DNA of 64,000 nucleotides from positions 6,037-70,036 of the forward strand of contig CAYWXG010000006.1 in the NCBI GenBank assembly GCA_964462445.1. The letters run 5' to 3'. The position numbers and the translations under genes were made by a program. Source of the stretch: JAGBWK01 sp964462445 (GTDB lineage: Bacteria > Bacteroidota > Bacteroidia > Bacteroidales > Muribaculaceae). Below the pieces are notes generated by a model, which searched no databases, was not told the DNA's origin, and worked only from the letters and a program-made list of their open reading frames with translations. Position 1 is the stretch's first letter. Each line of letters starts with the position of its first letter. This document shows positions 1-9,800 of the stretch, in pieces.

Positions 1-423
1 GGCAATGGCAGAATGGCTCGTCTGATAATGAATATGCTACAGTTTGAGTTTGGGCTTATTCCTACCAAAATTCTAAAGGAGGCTAAAGAAGAGTACATTA
101 AGGCGTTGGTAGCGACTCGCGAAGATGACAACCTCGATATTTTTAGAGAATTCATGACTGCAATGATGGCACAGAACTTACAAAATGAAATTACTTCCTA
201 TCTTGAATCTATTGAAGATGAAGATACTAAGGTGAAAACACCGAAAAGCAGGGAGAAAATTGTTGCATTGCTCGCCAAGAATGGAAAGCTCAGTGCCGCG
301 GCTCTTGCTCGGGAGATTGGCATTTCTTCCAAAGCTGTCGAAAAACATCTTGCCAACCTCAAATCCGACGGCATCATCAAACGCATTGGTTCCGCCAAAG
401 GTGGTCATTGGATAGTAAGCTAA
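1..423 (+). CDS. Fic family protein, C-terminal part (5' end outside window)
   Basis: The reading frame is open from base 1 and begins with Gly-Asn-Gly-Arg, followed by Met-Ala-Arg. This matches the second half of the Fic catalytic motif HPFxxGNGRxxR, so the true start lies outside the window and the ATG at 13 is internal. Fic enzymes usually transfer AMP from ATP to a protein hydroxyl group. After the Fic helices comes a winged helix-turn-helix of about 55 residues (SREKIVALL to GGHWIVS), as in many bacterial Fic proteins, where it is thought to bind DNA or regulate expression. The first half of the active motif and any inhibitory helix cannot be seen. The family call is firm; the target is unknown. 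Confidence 0.88.
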   Translation, partial: GNGRMARLIMNMLQFEFGLIPTKILKEAKEEYIKALVATREDDNLDIFREFMTAMMAQNLQNEITSYLESIEDEDTKVKTPKSREKIVALLAKNGKLSAAALAREIGISSKAVEKHLANLKSDGIIKRIGSAKGGHWIVS

Positions 424-436
424 TTTGCTTCAAATA

Positions 437-451
437 TTGACCTGCGGTCAA
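437..451. terminator. Small perfect inverted repeat between convergent genes
   Basis: TTGACC-TGC-GGTCAA is a perfect 6-bp stem with a 3-nt loop. It lies between the Fic gene and the convergent dehydrogenase. There is only a short A-rich flank and no strong T run, so it is a weak candidate for a bidirectional terminator; a protein-binding palindrome is equally possible. Confidence 0.3.
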
Positions 452-484
452 AACATTAACGCAATGATGAATTGCCGGGTGACA

Positions 485-1516
485 TCACACTATCGCAACC
501 TTGATAACCCCATCCAACTTATTTTCAAAGATGCGGTAGGCCTCCTCTATCTTGCTCAACGGGAAACGGTGTGTGATGAGCGGTGTAGTATCAATCCTCC
601 CTGCTTCAATCAGGCGAAGAACTTCCTCGCAATCGCAACCATCCACGCCACCGGTCTTAAAGGTGAGGTTCTTACCATACATATCGGGTAAAGGTAGAAC
701 TTGTGGCTGGTCGTAAAGCGCCACCACCGTTACAATCGCATTGGGCCGGGCACACTCCCACGCCAATCGGAAGGTATCATCTCCGCCCGCCACTTCAAGC
801 ACTCTATCGGCCCCTCCATGGTCGCTATTTTTCAAGACGAAATCCTTACACTCTTCGGGGGTGGTGAGTAGCACATCTGGGTAATGCTCTTGCACAAAGC
901 GACGTCTCTCTTCAGCCTTCTCACAAACGATGATCCGCTTCGGTTGCTTTAACATCGCGCACAGGAGCGTGCAAATGCCTGTAGGTCCCGCGCCTATTAT
1001 CAGCACTGTATCTTCTTCCGAAATCTCTGAAATGCGAGCCGCCCAAAAACCTGTAGCAAGGACATCTCCCACAAGCAATGCCTGTTCATCGGTCACGCTA
1101 TCGGGAATGCGGTTCAATCCTTGATTGGCAAGAGGCACTCGAACGAATTCGGTCTGTCCGCCATCGATACGACAACCCAACGCCCAACCGCCATTCGGGT
1201 CGGTGCAGTTGTTCACATAGCCATTCTTACAGAAGAAACACTCTCCGCAGAAAGTCTCCACATTGACTGTCACTCTATCGCCGGGCTTTACATGGGTAAC
1301 TTCTGCTCCCACTTCTTCCACCACACCCACCATTTCGTGTCCCACAGTAATCCCCGGAACGGCACGAGGCACGCTTCCATGCTTGATATGCAGGTCGCTG
1401 GTGCAAATGCTGCTCATCGTGACACGCACAATGGCATCTGTCGATTCGATCAATGTAGGTTTTGGCTTCTCCACCAAAGCAAACTTCCCTCTTTCGATGT
1501 ATGTGTATGCTAACAT
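485..1516 (-). CDS. Zinc-dependent alcohol dehydrogenase (MDR family)
   Basis: This 343-residue protein is a medium-chain dehydrogenase that would oxidise an alcohol or polyol with NAD(P). The catalytic zinc ligands are visible as Cys38 and the GHE motif at 59-61. The structural zinc site is the four-cysteine lobe Cys90, Cys93, Cys96 and Cys104. The Rossmann motif GAGPTG is at about 175-180. It is the last gene of a three-gene minus-strand unit with an SDR oxidoreductase and a small HTH protein. Two unrelated dehydrogenases side by side suggest a sugar or polyol interconversion pathway, but the substrate cannot be read from sequence. The start at 1516 fits the family's usual N-terminus. Confidence 0.9.
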   Translation of the reverse strand: MLAYTYIERGKFALVEKPKPTLIESTDAIVRVTMSSICTSDLHIKHGSVPRAVPGITVGHEMVGVVEEVGAEVTHVKPGDRVTVNVETFCGECFFCKNGYVNNCTDPNGGWALGCRIDGGQTEFVRVPLANQGLNRIPDSVTDEQALLVGDVLATGFWAARISEISEEDTVLIIGAGPTGICTLLCAMLKQPKRIIVCEKAEERRRFVQEHYPDVLLTTPEECKDFVLKNSDHGGADRVLEVAGGDDTFRLAWECARPNAIVTVVALYDQPQVLPLPDMYGKNLTFKTGGVDGCDCEEVLRLIEAGRIDTTPLITHRFPLSKIEEAYRIFENKLDGVIKVAIV

Positions 1517-1568
1517 AATTGTCTAAATATTTATTTCCCCAACGTCCAACCGCAGTCGCCATGGTAAA

Positions 1569-2234
1569 TCATCTGCTGGTCATGCCACCATCAATGCAGA
1601 TATTCTCACCGGTGATAAAACCGGCCTTGTCGCTACAAAGGAATAGCACCATATGGGCAATATCCATTGGATTCCCCACTCTGCCGGCAGGTTGTTGCGT
1701 GACATCAGGACCTTCGTAAACGGAGTAGGCCGTATCAATCCAACCGGGAGAGATTGAGTTCACTCTCGCCCGTCCCGACAAACTAACTGCCAATGCGTGG
1801 GTCAATGCAGCGATGCCCCCTTTGGCAGCCGTGTAGCTCTCGGTTTGCGGTTGGCTCATGCGGTCGCGTGACGAAGAAATATTGATGATGGATGCACCTT
1901 CTGCCAAATAATTCTTCATCAATTTCACCAAATAAAATGGTGCGGTTACTCCTACACTCAATGCATACTGGAACTCCTCATACGTACATTCATCTATCCC
2001 TTTCATCAATGGCAAGGCATTATTGATGATGATATCCACTTTGTCATGCTTGCTCAGCATCTCACTCGCAAAAGCCTCTAACACCTCTTTCTTTGAGATA
2101 TCCCCAACGAAATGCTCTCCCTCCTGCTTGTCAATCACATAAACTATTGCTCCTTGTCTAATAAACTCATCGGAAATGCATCGACCAATTCCGTTGGCAC
2201 CACCGGTTACAACAACTACTTTATCTTTGAACAT
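1569..2234 (-). CDS. SDR family oxidoreductase
   Basis: A classical short-chain dehydrogenase of 221 residues, somewhat shorter than the usual 245-260. It has the cofactor motif TGGANGIG at 10-17, an NNA motif at about 71-73 and the catalytic pair Tyr134 and Lys138 (YTAAK), with a serine near 120 completing the triad. The C-terminal ICIDGG motif is typical. It lies 52 bp upstream of the zinc dehydrogenase and 10 bp downstream of the HTH gene, so the three are probably co-transcribed. It is cytoplasmic, and the substrate is unknown. Confidence 0.88.
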   Translation of the reverse strand: MFKDKVVVVTGGANGIGRCISDEFIRQGAIVYVIDKQEGEHFVGDISKKEVLEAFASEMLSKHDKVDIIINNALPLMKGIDECTYEEFQYALSVGVTAPFYLVKLMKNYLAEGASIINISSSRDRMSQPQTESYTAAKGGIAALTHALAVSLSGRARVNSISPGWIDTAYSVYEGPDVTQQPAGRVGNPMDIAHMVLFLCSDKAGFITGENICIDGGMTSR

Positions 2235-2244
2235 AATATTCTTT

Positions 2245-2463
2245 TTATATCATCAACATAATTCTACCCTCGGCCTTGACGAAGGTGTCAGGATAGCGAC
2301 AAATCACAGCATAAACCTGTTTTGATGTCACAGGCTCTCCATCCTTGCGGACATGCAGCTGTTGGCGGTTTATCATTTCCGCAATCTGTTCAGTCCGCAT
2401 CCCACTATTTCGGCTCGCAAGGCAATAAAGTATCGCTTCTTCTATTTTCATATCTCTTGCCAA
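2245..2463 (-). CDS. Small winged-helix-like protein
   Basis: A 72-residue protein with the pattern of a short HARE/winged-helix domain: an N-terminal helix, RTEQIAEMIN as a likely second helix, then VTSKQVYAVICRYPDTF and a short beta hairpin. It is the first gene of the unit with the SDR and alcohol dehydrogenase genes and may regulate them. No enzymatic residues are seen. The exact family is uncertain. Confidence 0.6.
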   Translation of the reverse strand: MARDMKIEEAILYCLASRNSGMRTEQIAEMINRQQLHVRKDGEPVTSKQVYAVICRYPDTFVKAEGRIMLMI

Positions 2464-2535
2464 ATCAATCTGTTTCTATAATATTGGCTACTGCATTAAT
2501 TTTTGCAAAAAAATCCCCTATTATGATAGTTTCAA

Positions 2536-2543
2536 CAAAGATA
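2536..2543 (-). promoter_or_regulatory. Candidate -7 element for the HTH/SDR/ADH unit
   Basis: The minus strand reads TATCTTTG, an exact match to the Bacteroidota -7 consensus TAnnTTTG, 73 bp upstream of the ATG at 2463. A clear -33 TTTG is not visible. Confidence 0.45.
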
Positions 2544-2767
2544 AAAATATTTTTGGTTTATCTCATTATCCCATCTATTTAAGCTATAAAAATCACATTC
2601 CAAAAAAATGTAACCTTTGCTTTACAAAGAAAAATAGTTGCTCCCGAAATGGCTGGTCCGCAATTGAATTATTATGCCCCTTTCCTGACTTAAAGTTTCA
2701 AACTCACAAAATCTGAAGAAATTCACCTTTTTTATTGTTTATAACAGGATTTTTCAGAATAAAACGT

Positions 2768-2775
2768 TATTTTTG
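2768..2775 (+). promoter_or_regulatory. Candidate -7 element for the M6 metalloprotease gene
   Basis: TATTTTTG matches TAnnTTTG and lies 71 bp upstream of the ATG at 2847. The -33 element is weak, and T-rich context makes chance matches more likely here. Confidence 0.35.
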
Positions 2776-2846
2776 TAAGTTAGCATTTTTCTATGCTTTC
2801 AATAATTTAATTATCCGCATTCAATTATCGATAAATATTATAAAAA

Positions 2847-5327
2847 ATGAAGACACTACGTTTATTTTCCCTTGGCATTATCTTTACTACTGCGATATGC
2901 GCAATGGCTGTACCCGCCAAGCGCACTACCTTTACGGCAATTCAACCCGATGGCACAGAAGTAACACTCACCCGCGCCGGAGATGAATTTCATAAATATT
3001 TCCTGACCGACGACAGTCAGATTGTAGTCGGCAATGCTACCGACGGCTATTTCTTTGCCACCATTGATAAAACAACCGGACGCATCGCAGCATCTAATGT
3101 CACTGCTGCCAATGCCGATTCTCGCAGCGCTGCTCAATCAGTCTTTCTCTCTTCAATTGACAGAGAAGAAATGAGCAAAGCGATAACTACAACTCGCAAT
3201 TCTTCTCGCATGGCTCCTCACGCCGACAACCGAAGTATAGCACCCAAAGCGACGATTACATCTCAATCGGGCATCGGGCTCTTCCCCGGAACTACATACC
3301 CCAAAACCGGGTCACCTAAAGGACTTATCATATTAGTAGAATATAGCGATGTTAAGTTCGCAAGCAACTACGACGCCGGAGATTATTTCAATCGTATGAT
3401 GAGCGAAAAGGGATTTTCCGACTACTATGGCACAGGCTCGGCTCTCGATTGGTTCACCGACGCATCCAACGGTCAATTCACCCCCGACTTCGACGTATTC
3501 GGACCGATAACCCTCTCCAACAAACAGGCTTATTATGGCGCAAACGACACTTGGGGCAACGACCAACGCGCTGAATATATGGTAATTGATGGATGCCAAT
3601 TGCTCGACAGCCAAATCAATTTCAAAGATTACGACACCGACGGCGATGGCTACGTAGATAATGTATTTGTGTTTTACGCCGGCAAAGGGGAAGCCGACGG
3701 GGGTAGCGACGATACCGTTTGGCCCCATCAATGGGAACTCAGCTCTGCCGGAGTATCATTGAAACTCGATGAAGTATCTATCAATCGTTACGCTTGCTCC
3801 AATGAACTAACCGGCACAACTCCCGCCGGAATTGGTACTTTTATTCACGAATTCTCCCACGTAATGGGGCTTCCCGACCTCTACCACACCACTGATGCCG
3901 TATACTACACTCCCAGCGAATGGTCGATTTTGGACTATGGCCCTTATAACAATAACGGTCGCACTCCCCCTACTTACTCTATTTTTGAACGTAATGCTAT
4001 GGGTTGGATTAATCCGATTGTGCTCGACAAAACTCCTCGTCAGATAGAACTCTCTCACATCGAGACGAGCAATTCCGGTTGCTTAATACCCACTTCCAAC
4101 AACAACGAATTTTTCCTTTTGGAAAATCGACAACAAAAAGGTTGGGACACCTATGTACCCGGTCATGGTATGCTTATTTGGCACATCGACTACAATGCAA
4201 GCGTATGGAGCAGCAACGCTGTCAACAATACCAAAAGCCACCAATATGTCGACATCGAAGAAGCCAACAATAACCCCAATGGCTACTCCACCTCAATTAG
4301 CCAAAACTGGGCTTTCCCCGGCACTTCGGGCAAATATACCGACTTTACCGACACTTCAACTCCAAACATGAAAACTTGGAGTGGCACAGCTCTCAATACC
4401 CCTATTACAAATATCAAGGAAAGCAATGGGATAATCTCGTTCGATGTGTGTGGTGGTGTACCGGATATTGAAAGCCCGATTGCATATCAACCCGACACCG
4501 ACAATATCGGCAACAATTTCTTCACCGCTTCTTGGAGCGAAGTTGACGGTGCCGTTGACTATCTTATCTACGTCTACGACATACAAGAAGGAGAAACTTT
4601 TACTGATGTTAACACGTTCGGCTCAGGCTCATCTTTAACCCACGCAACAGGTTGGACCTCCGACAATTCTAATGGGGTTTACTCCTCAACCGGCAACTAT
4701 GGCAATGCTTCGCCTTCTTTAAAATTGAACCAAGACAACCACTATGTTCAAACACCGGTCTACGACAGCCCTATCTCCCATATTTCTTTCTGGGCTAAAG
4801 GACAAGGCACTTCCGCCACTAACTCCGCAATATTATATGCTGTTGATGGTGAATACCTAACAGAACTTACCACCTTTTCGGATTGGGACACAAAAACCGG
4901 CAAAATCGAAGAATATACTCTGACTAAGTCCGACGTTTATCAATTACGCCTTACTTTCATCAAGAAATATTCCGGACAAAATCTCGCTATCGACGATTTC
5001 ACTGTCAGCTATAATTTCGGTGGCAAAACAATTTTACCCAACTACAACGGAGTTTCAACGTCCGGCGAAACATCAATGCTTGTAGAAGGTCTTGACGAAG
5101 GACACATTTACTACTTTACCGTCGTAGCTGTCAACGATGAAGGGAAAAAATCGGCTGTTTCCAACGAAATTGAAGTAGACCTATCTACATCCGGGATTGA
5201 CAAAATAACTATCGACAACAACGCCCCCGTTGAATACTATAATTTACAAGGAATACGTATTGACAACCCCGGAACAGGCTTCTACATTCGCCGTCAAGGG
5301 TCTAACGTTGAAAAAATTATACGATAA
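2847..5327 (+). CDS. Secreted M6 family metalloprotease with C-terminal sorting-like domain
   Basis: An 826-residue exported zinc protease of the immune inhibitor A type. The N-terminus is a signal peptide ending near AMA (about residue 22). The zinc-binding motif HEFSHVMGLPD (HExxHxxGxxD) starts at His334. Before it are Asp-rich calcium-type loops such as DYDTDGDGYVD. The second half has beta-rich segments resembling a jelly-roll and an fn3 module. It ends in YYNLQGIRID...GFYIRRQG, the kind of C-terminal tail seen on type IX-secreted Bacteroidales proteins, which fits the PorU gene downstream. Expected role: extracellular or surface proteolysis. The stop overlaps the next start by one base (TAATG). 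Confidence 0.9.
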   Translation: MKTLRLFSLGIIFTTAICAMAVPAKRTTFTAIQPDGTEVTLTRAGDEFHKYFLTDDSQIVVGNATDGYFFATIDKTTGRIAASNVTAANADSRSAAQSVFLSSIDREEMSKAITTTRNSSRMAPHADNRSIAPKATITSQSGIGLFPGTTYPKTGSPKGLIILVEYSDVKFASNYDAGDYFNRMMSEKGFSDYYGTGSALDWFTDASNGQFTPDFDVFGPITLSNKQAYYGANDTWGNDQRAEYMVIDGCQLLDSQINFKDYDTDGDGYVDNVFVFYAGKGEADGGSDDTVWPHQWELSSAGVSLKLDEVSINRYACSNELTGTTPAGIGTFIHEFSHVMGLPDLYHTTDAVYYTPSEWSILDYGPYNNNGRTPPTYSIFERNAMGWINPIVLDKTPRQIELSHIETSNSGCLIPTSNNNEFFLLENRQQKGWDTYVPGHGMLIWHIDYNASVWSSNAVNNTKSHQYVDIEEANNNPNGYSTSISQNWAFPGTSGKYTDFTDTSTPNMKTWSGTALNTPITNIKESNGIISFDVCGGVPDIESPIAYQPDTDNIGNNFFTASWSEVDGAVDYLIYVYDIQEGETFTDVNTFGSGSSLTHATGWTSDNSNGVYSSTGNYGNASPSLKLNQDNHYVQTPVYDSPISHISFWAKGQGTSATNSAILYAVDGEYLTELTTFSDWDTKTGKIEEYTLTKSDVYQLRLTFIKKYSGQNLAIDDFTVSYNFGGKTILPNYNGVSTSGETSMLVEGLDEGHIYYFTVVAVNDEGKKSAVSNEIEVDLSTSGIDKITIDNNAPVEYYNLQGIRIDNPGTGFYIRRQGSNVEKIIR

Positions 5328-6130
5328 TGGATTTATTAGGCTACGAATTTTTTCGCAACGCATTGCTGGGCATCACCTTGATTGCCATTGCCTCTTCAAT
5401 CGTAGGCACCTACATTTTTGCGAGAAGACTCGTAGCAATAGCCGGTGGCATCACTCATGCCTGTTTTGGTGGACTGGGACTTGGCTATTTCACCGGCATT
5501 AGCCCGATTTTTATGGCAGGCGTGTTTGCCGTAGGCTCGTCTGTAGGAGTAGAGTGGATTTCTTCGCGACACAACATTCGCGAAGACTCTGCAATTGCCG
5601 TCGTTTGGTCGTTGGGGATGGCATTAGGTGTGCTGTTCGTTTTTCTCACCCCGGGATATGTGCCCGAATTGAACGCTTTCCTTTTTGGCAACATACTAAC
5701 AATTACCCAACGCGACCTACTCTCTTTTGCAATCTTCGACGTGCTTCTTATCGCCTTTATTGCCACATGCTGCAATAAAATAATAATCTGCGCTTTCGAC
5801 CGAGATTTTGCCAGAGTGAATGGTCTCCCCACCCGACTTATCACTACCACAATGACGGTATTTACCGCTATCGCGATTGTTCTCACAATAAAACTCGTTG
5901 GAGTAATGCTTCTAATGTCAATGCTATCTCTCCCTCAGATGATTGCCGAAACGCGATATCGACGATTCTCTCGACTAATGATTGCATCTGGTATAATCTC
6001 TATTATTTGTTGTGTCGCAGGCTTATTTGCCTCATGCTATATTGAAGTCCCTTGTTCGGCTCTTATCGTCATAATAATGGCAATTGTATTTGCCATTGCT
6101 AAAATAATAAAACTATGCACAGGCGGATAG
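5327..6130 (+). CDS. ZnuB-like metal ABC transporter permease
   Basis: A 267-residue inner-membrane permease of the ABC-3 family, with about eight hydrophobic segments. It starts with FRNALLGITLIAIASSIVGTYIFARRLVAIAGGITHACFGG in pieces typical of zinc/manganese permeases. The family normally works with an ATPase (ZnuC) and a periplasmic binding protein (ZnuA); neither is adjacent here. Translation is probably coupled to the upstream protease gene through the TAATG overlap, and the end overlaps the GH25 gene by 16 bp. Zinc is the likely substrate, but Mn or Fe cannot be excluded. Confidence 0.88.
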   Translation: MDLLGYEFFRNALLGITLIAIASSIVGTYIFARRLVAIAGGITHACFGGLGLGYFTGISPIFMAGVFAVGSSVGVEWISSRHNIREDSAIAVVWSLGMALGVLFVFLTPGYVPELNAFLFGNILTITQRDLLSFAIFDVLLIAFIATCCNKIIICAFDRDFARVNGLPTRLITTTMTVFTAIAIVLTIKLVGVMLLMSMLSLPQMIAETRYRRFSRLMIASGIISIICCVAGLFASCYIEVPCSALIVIIMAIVFAIAKIIKLCTGG

Positions 6131-6819
6131 GATTTATCATTGCAATAGTTATCACGGCAATAGTAGCAGTATGCGGAGTTATTCATGCCTATCGACAATA
6201 CATTGCCAACTCTCCGGCTATTGAGCCGGATGCTAATCTATACCCTATCCGAGGTATCGATATTTCAGCCCACAACGGCGTAATTGATTTCGAAAAAGTT
6301 AAAAATGCCAGTTATCAATTTGCTATTATAAAAGCCACTGAGGGGACCGACTTTAAGGATGCCATGTTTATTGACAACCTGCGACAAGCGCGACAAGCCG
6401 GCTTAAAAGTGGGAGCATACCACTTTTTTCGATTTGACACCGACGGCTACCTCCAAGCCCTGAATCTGCTACACTCTCTGCGCCATCGCAAACTTGATTT
6501 CCCAATCGCTATTGACATTGAGCGATTCGGAAATCCCGACGGGCATCAGGCATCAATTATCATTTCACGTCTCCAAGATATGATTACGTGCTTGGAAAAG
6601 GAAGGTGCCGACATAATTCTTTATTCCAATAAAGATGACTACGACAAGTATTTAAAAGGAAAATTTGATAATTACCCTCTCTGGATTTGCACTTTCACCG
6701 AGCCTGAGCCCAACTTGAATTGGACTATATGGCAATATTCTCATCGTGGTAAAATTGATGGGATAAAAGGTGATGTTGACTTAAACACAATAAAAACGGA
6801 GTTTTATCGTTCAATATAA
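6115..6819 (+). CDS. GH25 family muramidase (lysozyme-like)
   Basis: A 234-residue protein with one N-terminal membrane segment (about residues 5-25), so it is a signal anchor or uncleaved leader facing the periplasm. The GH25 core shows GIDISAHNG near residue 45 (catalytic Asp), then KATEGTDF, VGAYHFFRF and AIDIERFG (acidic DxE pair), and ends with WQYSHRGKIDGIKGDVDLN. These are the standard conserved blocks of Chalaropsis-type lysozymes, which cut the MurNAc-GlcNAc bond of peptidoglycan. It overlaps the permease gene by 16 bp, so coupled translation is likely. It probably acts in wall remodelling. Confidence 0.9.
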   Translation: MHRRIGFIIAIVITAIVAVCGVIHAYRQYIANSPAIEPDANLYPIRGIDISAHNGVIDFEKVKNASYQFAIIKATEGTDFKDAMFIDNLRQARQAGLKVGAYHFFRFDTDGYLQALNLLHSLRHRKLDFPIAIDIERFGNPDGHQASIIISRLQDMITCLEKEGADIILYSNKDDYDKYLKGKFDNYPLWICTFTEPEPNLNWTIWQYSHRGKIDGIKGDVDLNTIKTEFYRSI

Positions 6820-6824
6820 GATAA

Positions 6825-6842
6825 GGATTTAATACTAAATCC
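6825..6842. terminator. Weak hairpin after the GH25 gene
   Basis: GGATTTA-ATAC-TAAATCC forms a 7-bp AT-rich stem with a 4-nt loop just after the stop at 6819. No T run follows, so termination would be inefficient; it may instead be a processing or mRNA-stability element before porU. Confidence 0.25.
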
Positions 6843-6892
6843 AATAGGACGCTTTATTCTCCATTATTGCCGTCACAACCATAGTAACTAAT

Positions 6893-9800
6893 ATGACATC
6901 TATCTTCAACATAAAAAACATAAAAGACTTTGTGGTGTTTGCGTTGACATTGTGTATTACAATGTTTCCTTTCACTATCAACGCATTTGACATTTCCACC
7001 TATGCCGAAAGCTCAAAAATGGCCACCGGCCATTGGGCGAAAATTAGTGTGACTGAAGATGGTATGTACATGCTCAGCAACTCAGCTCTTCGAGGAATGG
7101 GATTTTCCGACCCCTCTAAGGTTCATATTTATGGATATGGTGGGCATCAACTCCCCGACGTTTTATCTCAAAACAACTACATCGACGACCTCCCCATGGT
7201 GCAATGCCTACGCACCGACCGAGGAATCATATTCTACGCTGAAGGGGTGACTGAAGCTGTTGTTAAATCCGGCAAATACGTACGTCCGAAACAAAATGGT
7301 TATTCCAATGTTGGATACTACTTCGTTAGCGACTGCGAAGGTAGCGACCGAGAAATCCCTACGGCAGGATCAGGCTCGGCATCATCTCCAGAAACTACTT
7401 TTAATAACTACATTTTCCACGAAAAGGACCTCGTTTGCGTTGCTCTGACAGGACAACAATATGGCGGGGAAGACTTCCTTTATACTCCATCGCGCAATTT
7501 CAACTTCGAGTTAATAGATATTGTTGATGATTCCAACGTGTGGCTCTCTTGCTCTTTTATAACAACAGCTAATGCCGATTCTCAAATCAAAATCTCTGCC
7601 AACAACGTCGAATTACCATATTCATCTTCCGACATCATTAAAGCCACAGTCTCCGACCATGGCAATTACCGCTCAACGATAACAACTAAATCTTTTCTAC
7701 CGGAAAGCGACAAATTAACGATTGGCATTAACTATATACGTTCTGGCACTGTTTCGGCCGCCCACCTCGACTACTTAGCTATAAACTACACTCGAAAACT
7801 TCGATTGTCGGGTAGTAGTCTCATTTTCTCCTTGCAACGCAACCAAGCGGCTCTTGAAGATGCAAATGCCAATACCATCGTATGGGACATTACTTCTCCT
7901 CTTTCTATCGTTGAGATGAATACCTCATTGTCCGGAACAACTCTCAACTGGACAAACGACTACACCAATCAACGCCGATATGTAGCTTTTGACCCCACTG
8001 CTTCTTTTGCTGAACCTAAATATATCGGAAATGTTGCAAATCAAAATCTTCACGCTGTAGAAGTCCCGGATATGGTGATTTTTACACCGGCATCATGGAA
8101 ATCGGAAGCTAAACGACTCGCAGATTTCCATCTCGAATACGATAGTCTGCAAGTACTTGTTGTCGACCAAGAAGAAGTGTTCAACGAATTTGCCTCGGGT
8201 AGTCGTGACGTAAACGCGTTCCGAAAGATGCTCAAAATGCTCTACGACCGTTCTTCTTCTGCCGACAACCAATTAAAATATGCGCTTTTCATGGGGCGCG
8301 GAAGTTACGACAATCGTGCTATCTCAACTTCTACGCAAGCGCTCAACTATCCCATAATGCCAATATGGCAGTCGGAGAAAGGGGAAAATGACACCGACTC
8401 CTACACCACCGACGATATTTTTGCTTTCTTGCGAGACAACTCCGGAAATAATTTCTCTTCCGACTATCATTGCATTGGCGTAGGACGTATGCCGATTACT
8501 TCGGCCGGCGGGGCAAGTTTAGCCGTCGACAAAATCATTACTTACTCAACCAAAATGCCTGCCGGCACTTGGAGAAATCGCACTATGTTATTGGCTGATG
8601 ACCAAGACCGCGGTGTTCACATGGAACAAATGGAACAAGTGTGGGACAACATGCTCAACAATGGAGGAGACAACTTAATTCACACAAAACTCTACACCGA
8701 TGCCTATCAACTAACCGGCCAAGGATATCCTCAAGCTCGTGATTTCATGTTCAGGACTCTCGATGAGGGTGTCGTTTGGTGGCTGTTTATCGGGCATGCA
8801 AACACCACTTCATTGACCCACGAGAACCTCCTTAAACTCTCCGACATCAACAACATGTACCTTCGGAAATGGCCTATATTCTTTGCCGCAACATGTGATT
8901 TCCTACGATGGGATGGGAACTCAATTTCCGCAGGTGAAGTCATGTGGGGACTTGAAGCCGGAGGGTGTATCGCACAAATATCAGCTAATCGTCCTGTTTA
9001 CATCTCGGAAAACGCTTATATGTCGAAAGCATTAGGTAAACATATGTTTACACGCGACGAAAACGGTAATCGTCTGACAATTGGCGAAATATATCGACGA
9101 GCAAAAAATTCCACCAAAACCACAGATGGAGGTGACACCCTATCTGACGCCAATAAATTACGCTACATTTTAATGGGCGACCCGGCACTATATCCGGCAC
9201 TCCCTCAACACGAAATTGCAGTTGACCGTATCAACAATGTTCCTCTTGGCGGACAAGAGCAAGCCATTATGCAAGCTCGTCAAAGCGTTATTGTTGAAGG
9301 CCGTATTCTCGACAAAGAAGGAAATATAATTCCCGACTTCGACGGCATAATTGCATCTACTCTCTACGATGCCGATTATAGCGTTACTACTCGCGCCAAC
9401 GGTGGTGTAGATGAAAATGGAAACGAAGTGGGCAAACAAGTTATATTCGAACAACATGGCGAGCGACTTTTTGCCGGCAACGACTCTGTCAAAGCCGGAC
9501 AATTCAAAGTGCATATTGCTATGCCTTCGGAAATTGCCAACAACTTCCGTGAAGCATCTCTTAGTCTAACCGCACAACAAGGCGCAGGTCAAAATCGAAC
9601 TTTCCACGGAGCCGGCGTATCTCGTGATTTTTATGTCTACGGCACCGACGAAAACGCAATTGACACAATCCCACCGACAATTAAAGCCATATACCTCAAC
9701 CACCCATCTTTCGTTTCAGGAAATCACGTCAATACAGCTCCTATGCTCATTGCCGAAATTGCCGACAATCGAGGCATCAACATGAACACTTCAGGTATTG

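Larger units (their letters stand above)
2464..2846. other. Divergent intergenic region, AT-rich
   Basis: This 383-bp gap separates the minus-strand HTH/SDR/dehydrogenase unit from the plus-strand metalloprotease gene. It is AT-rich and holds promoter-like elements for both directions, listed separately. I see no RNA gene, repeat or convincing small ORF in it. Confidence 0.6.
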
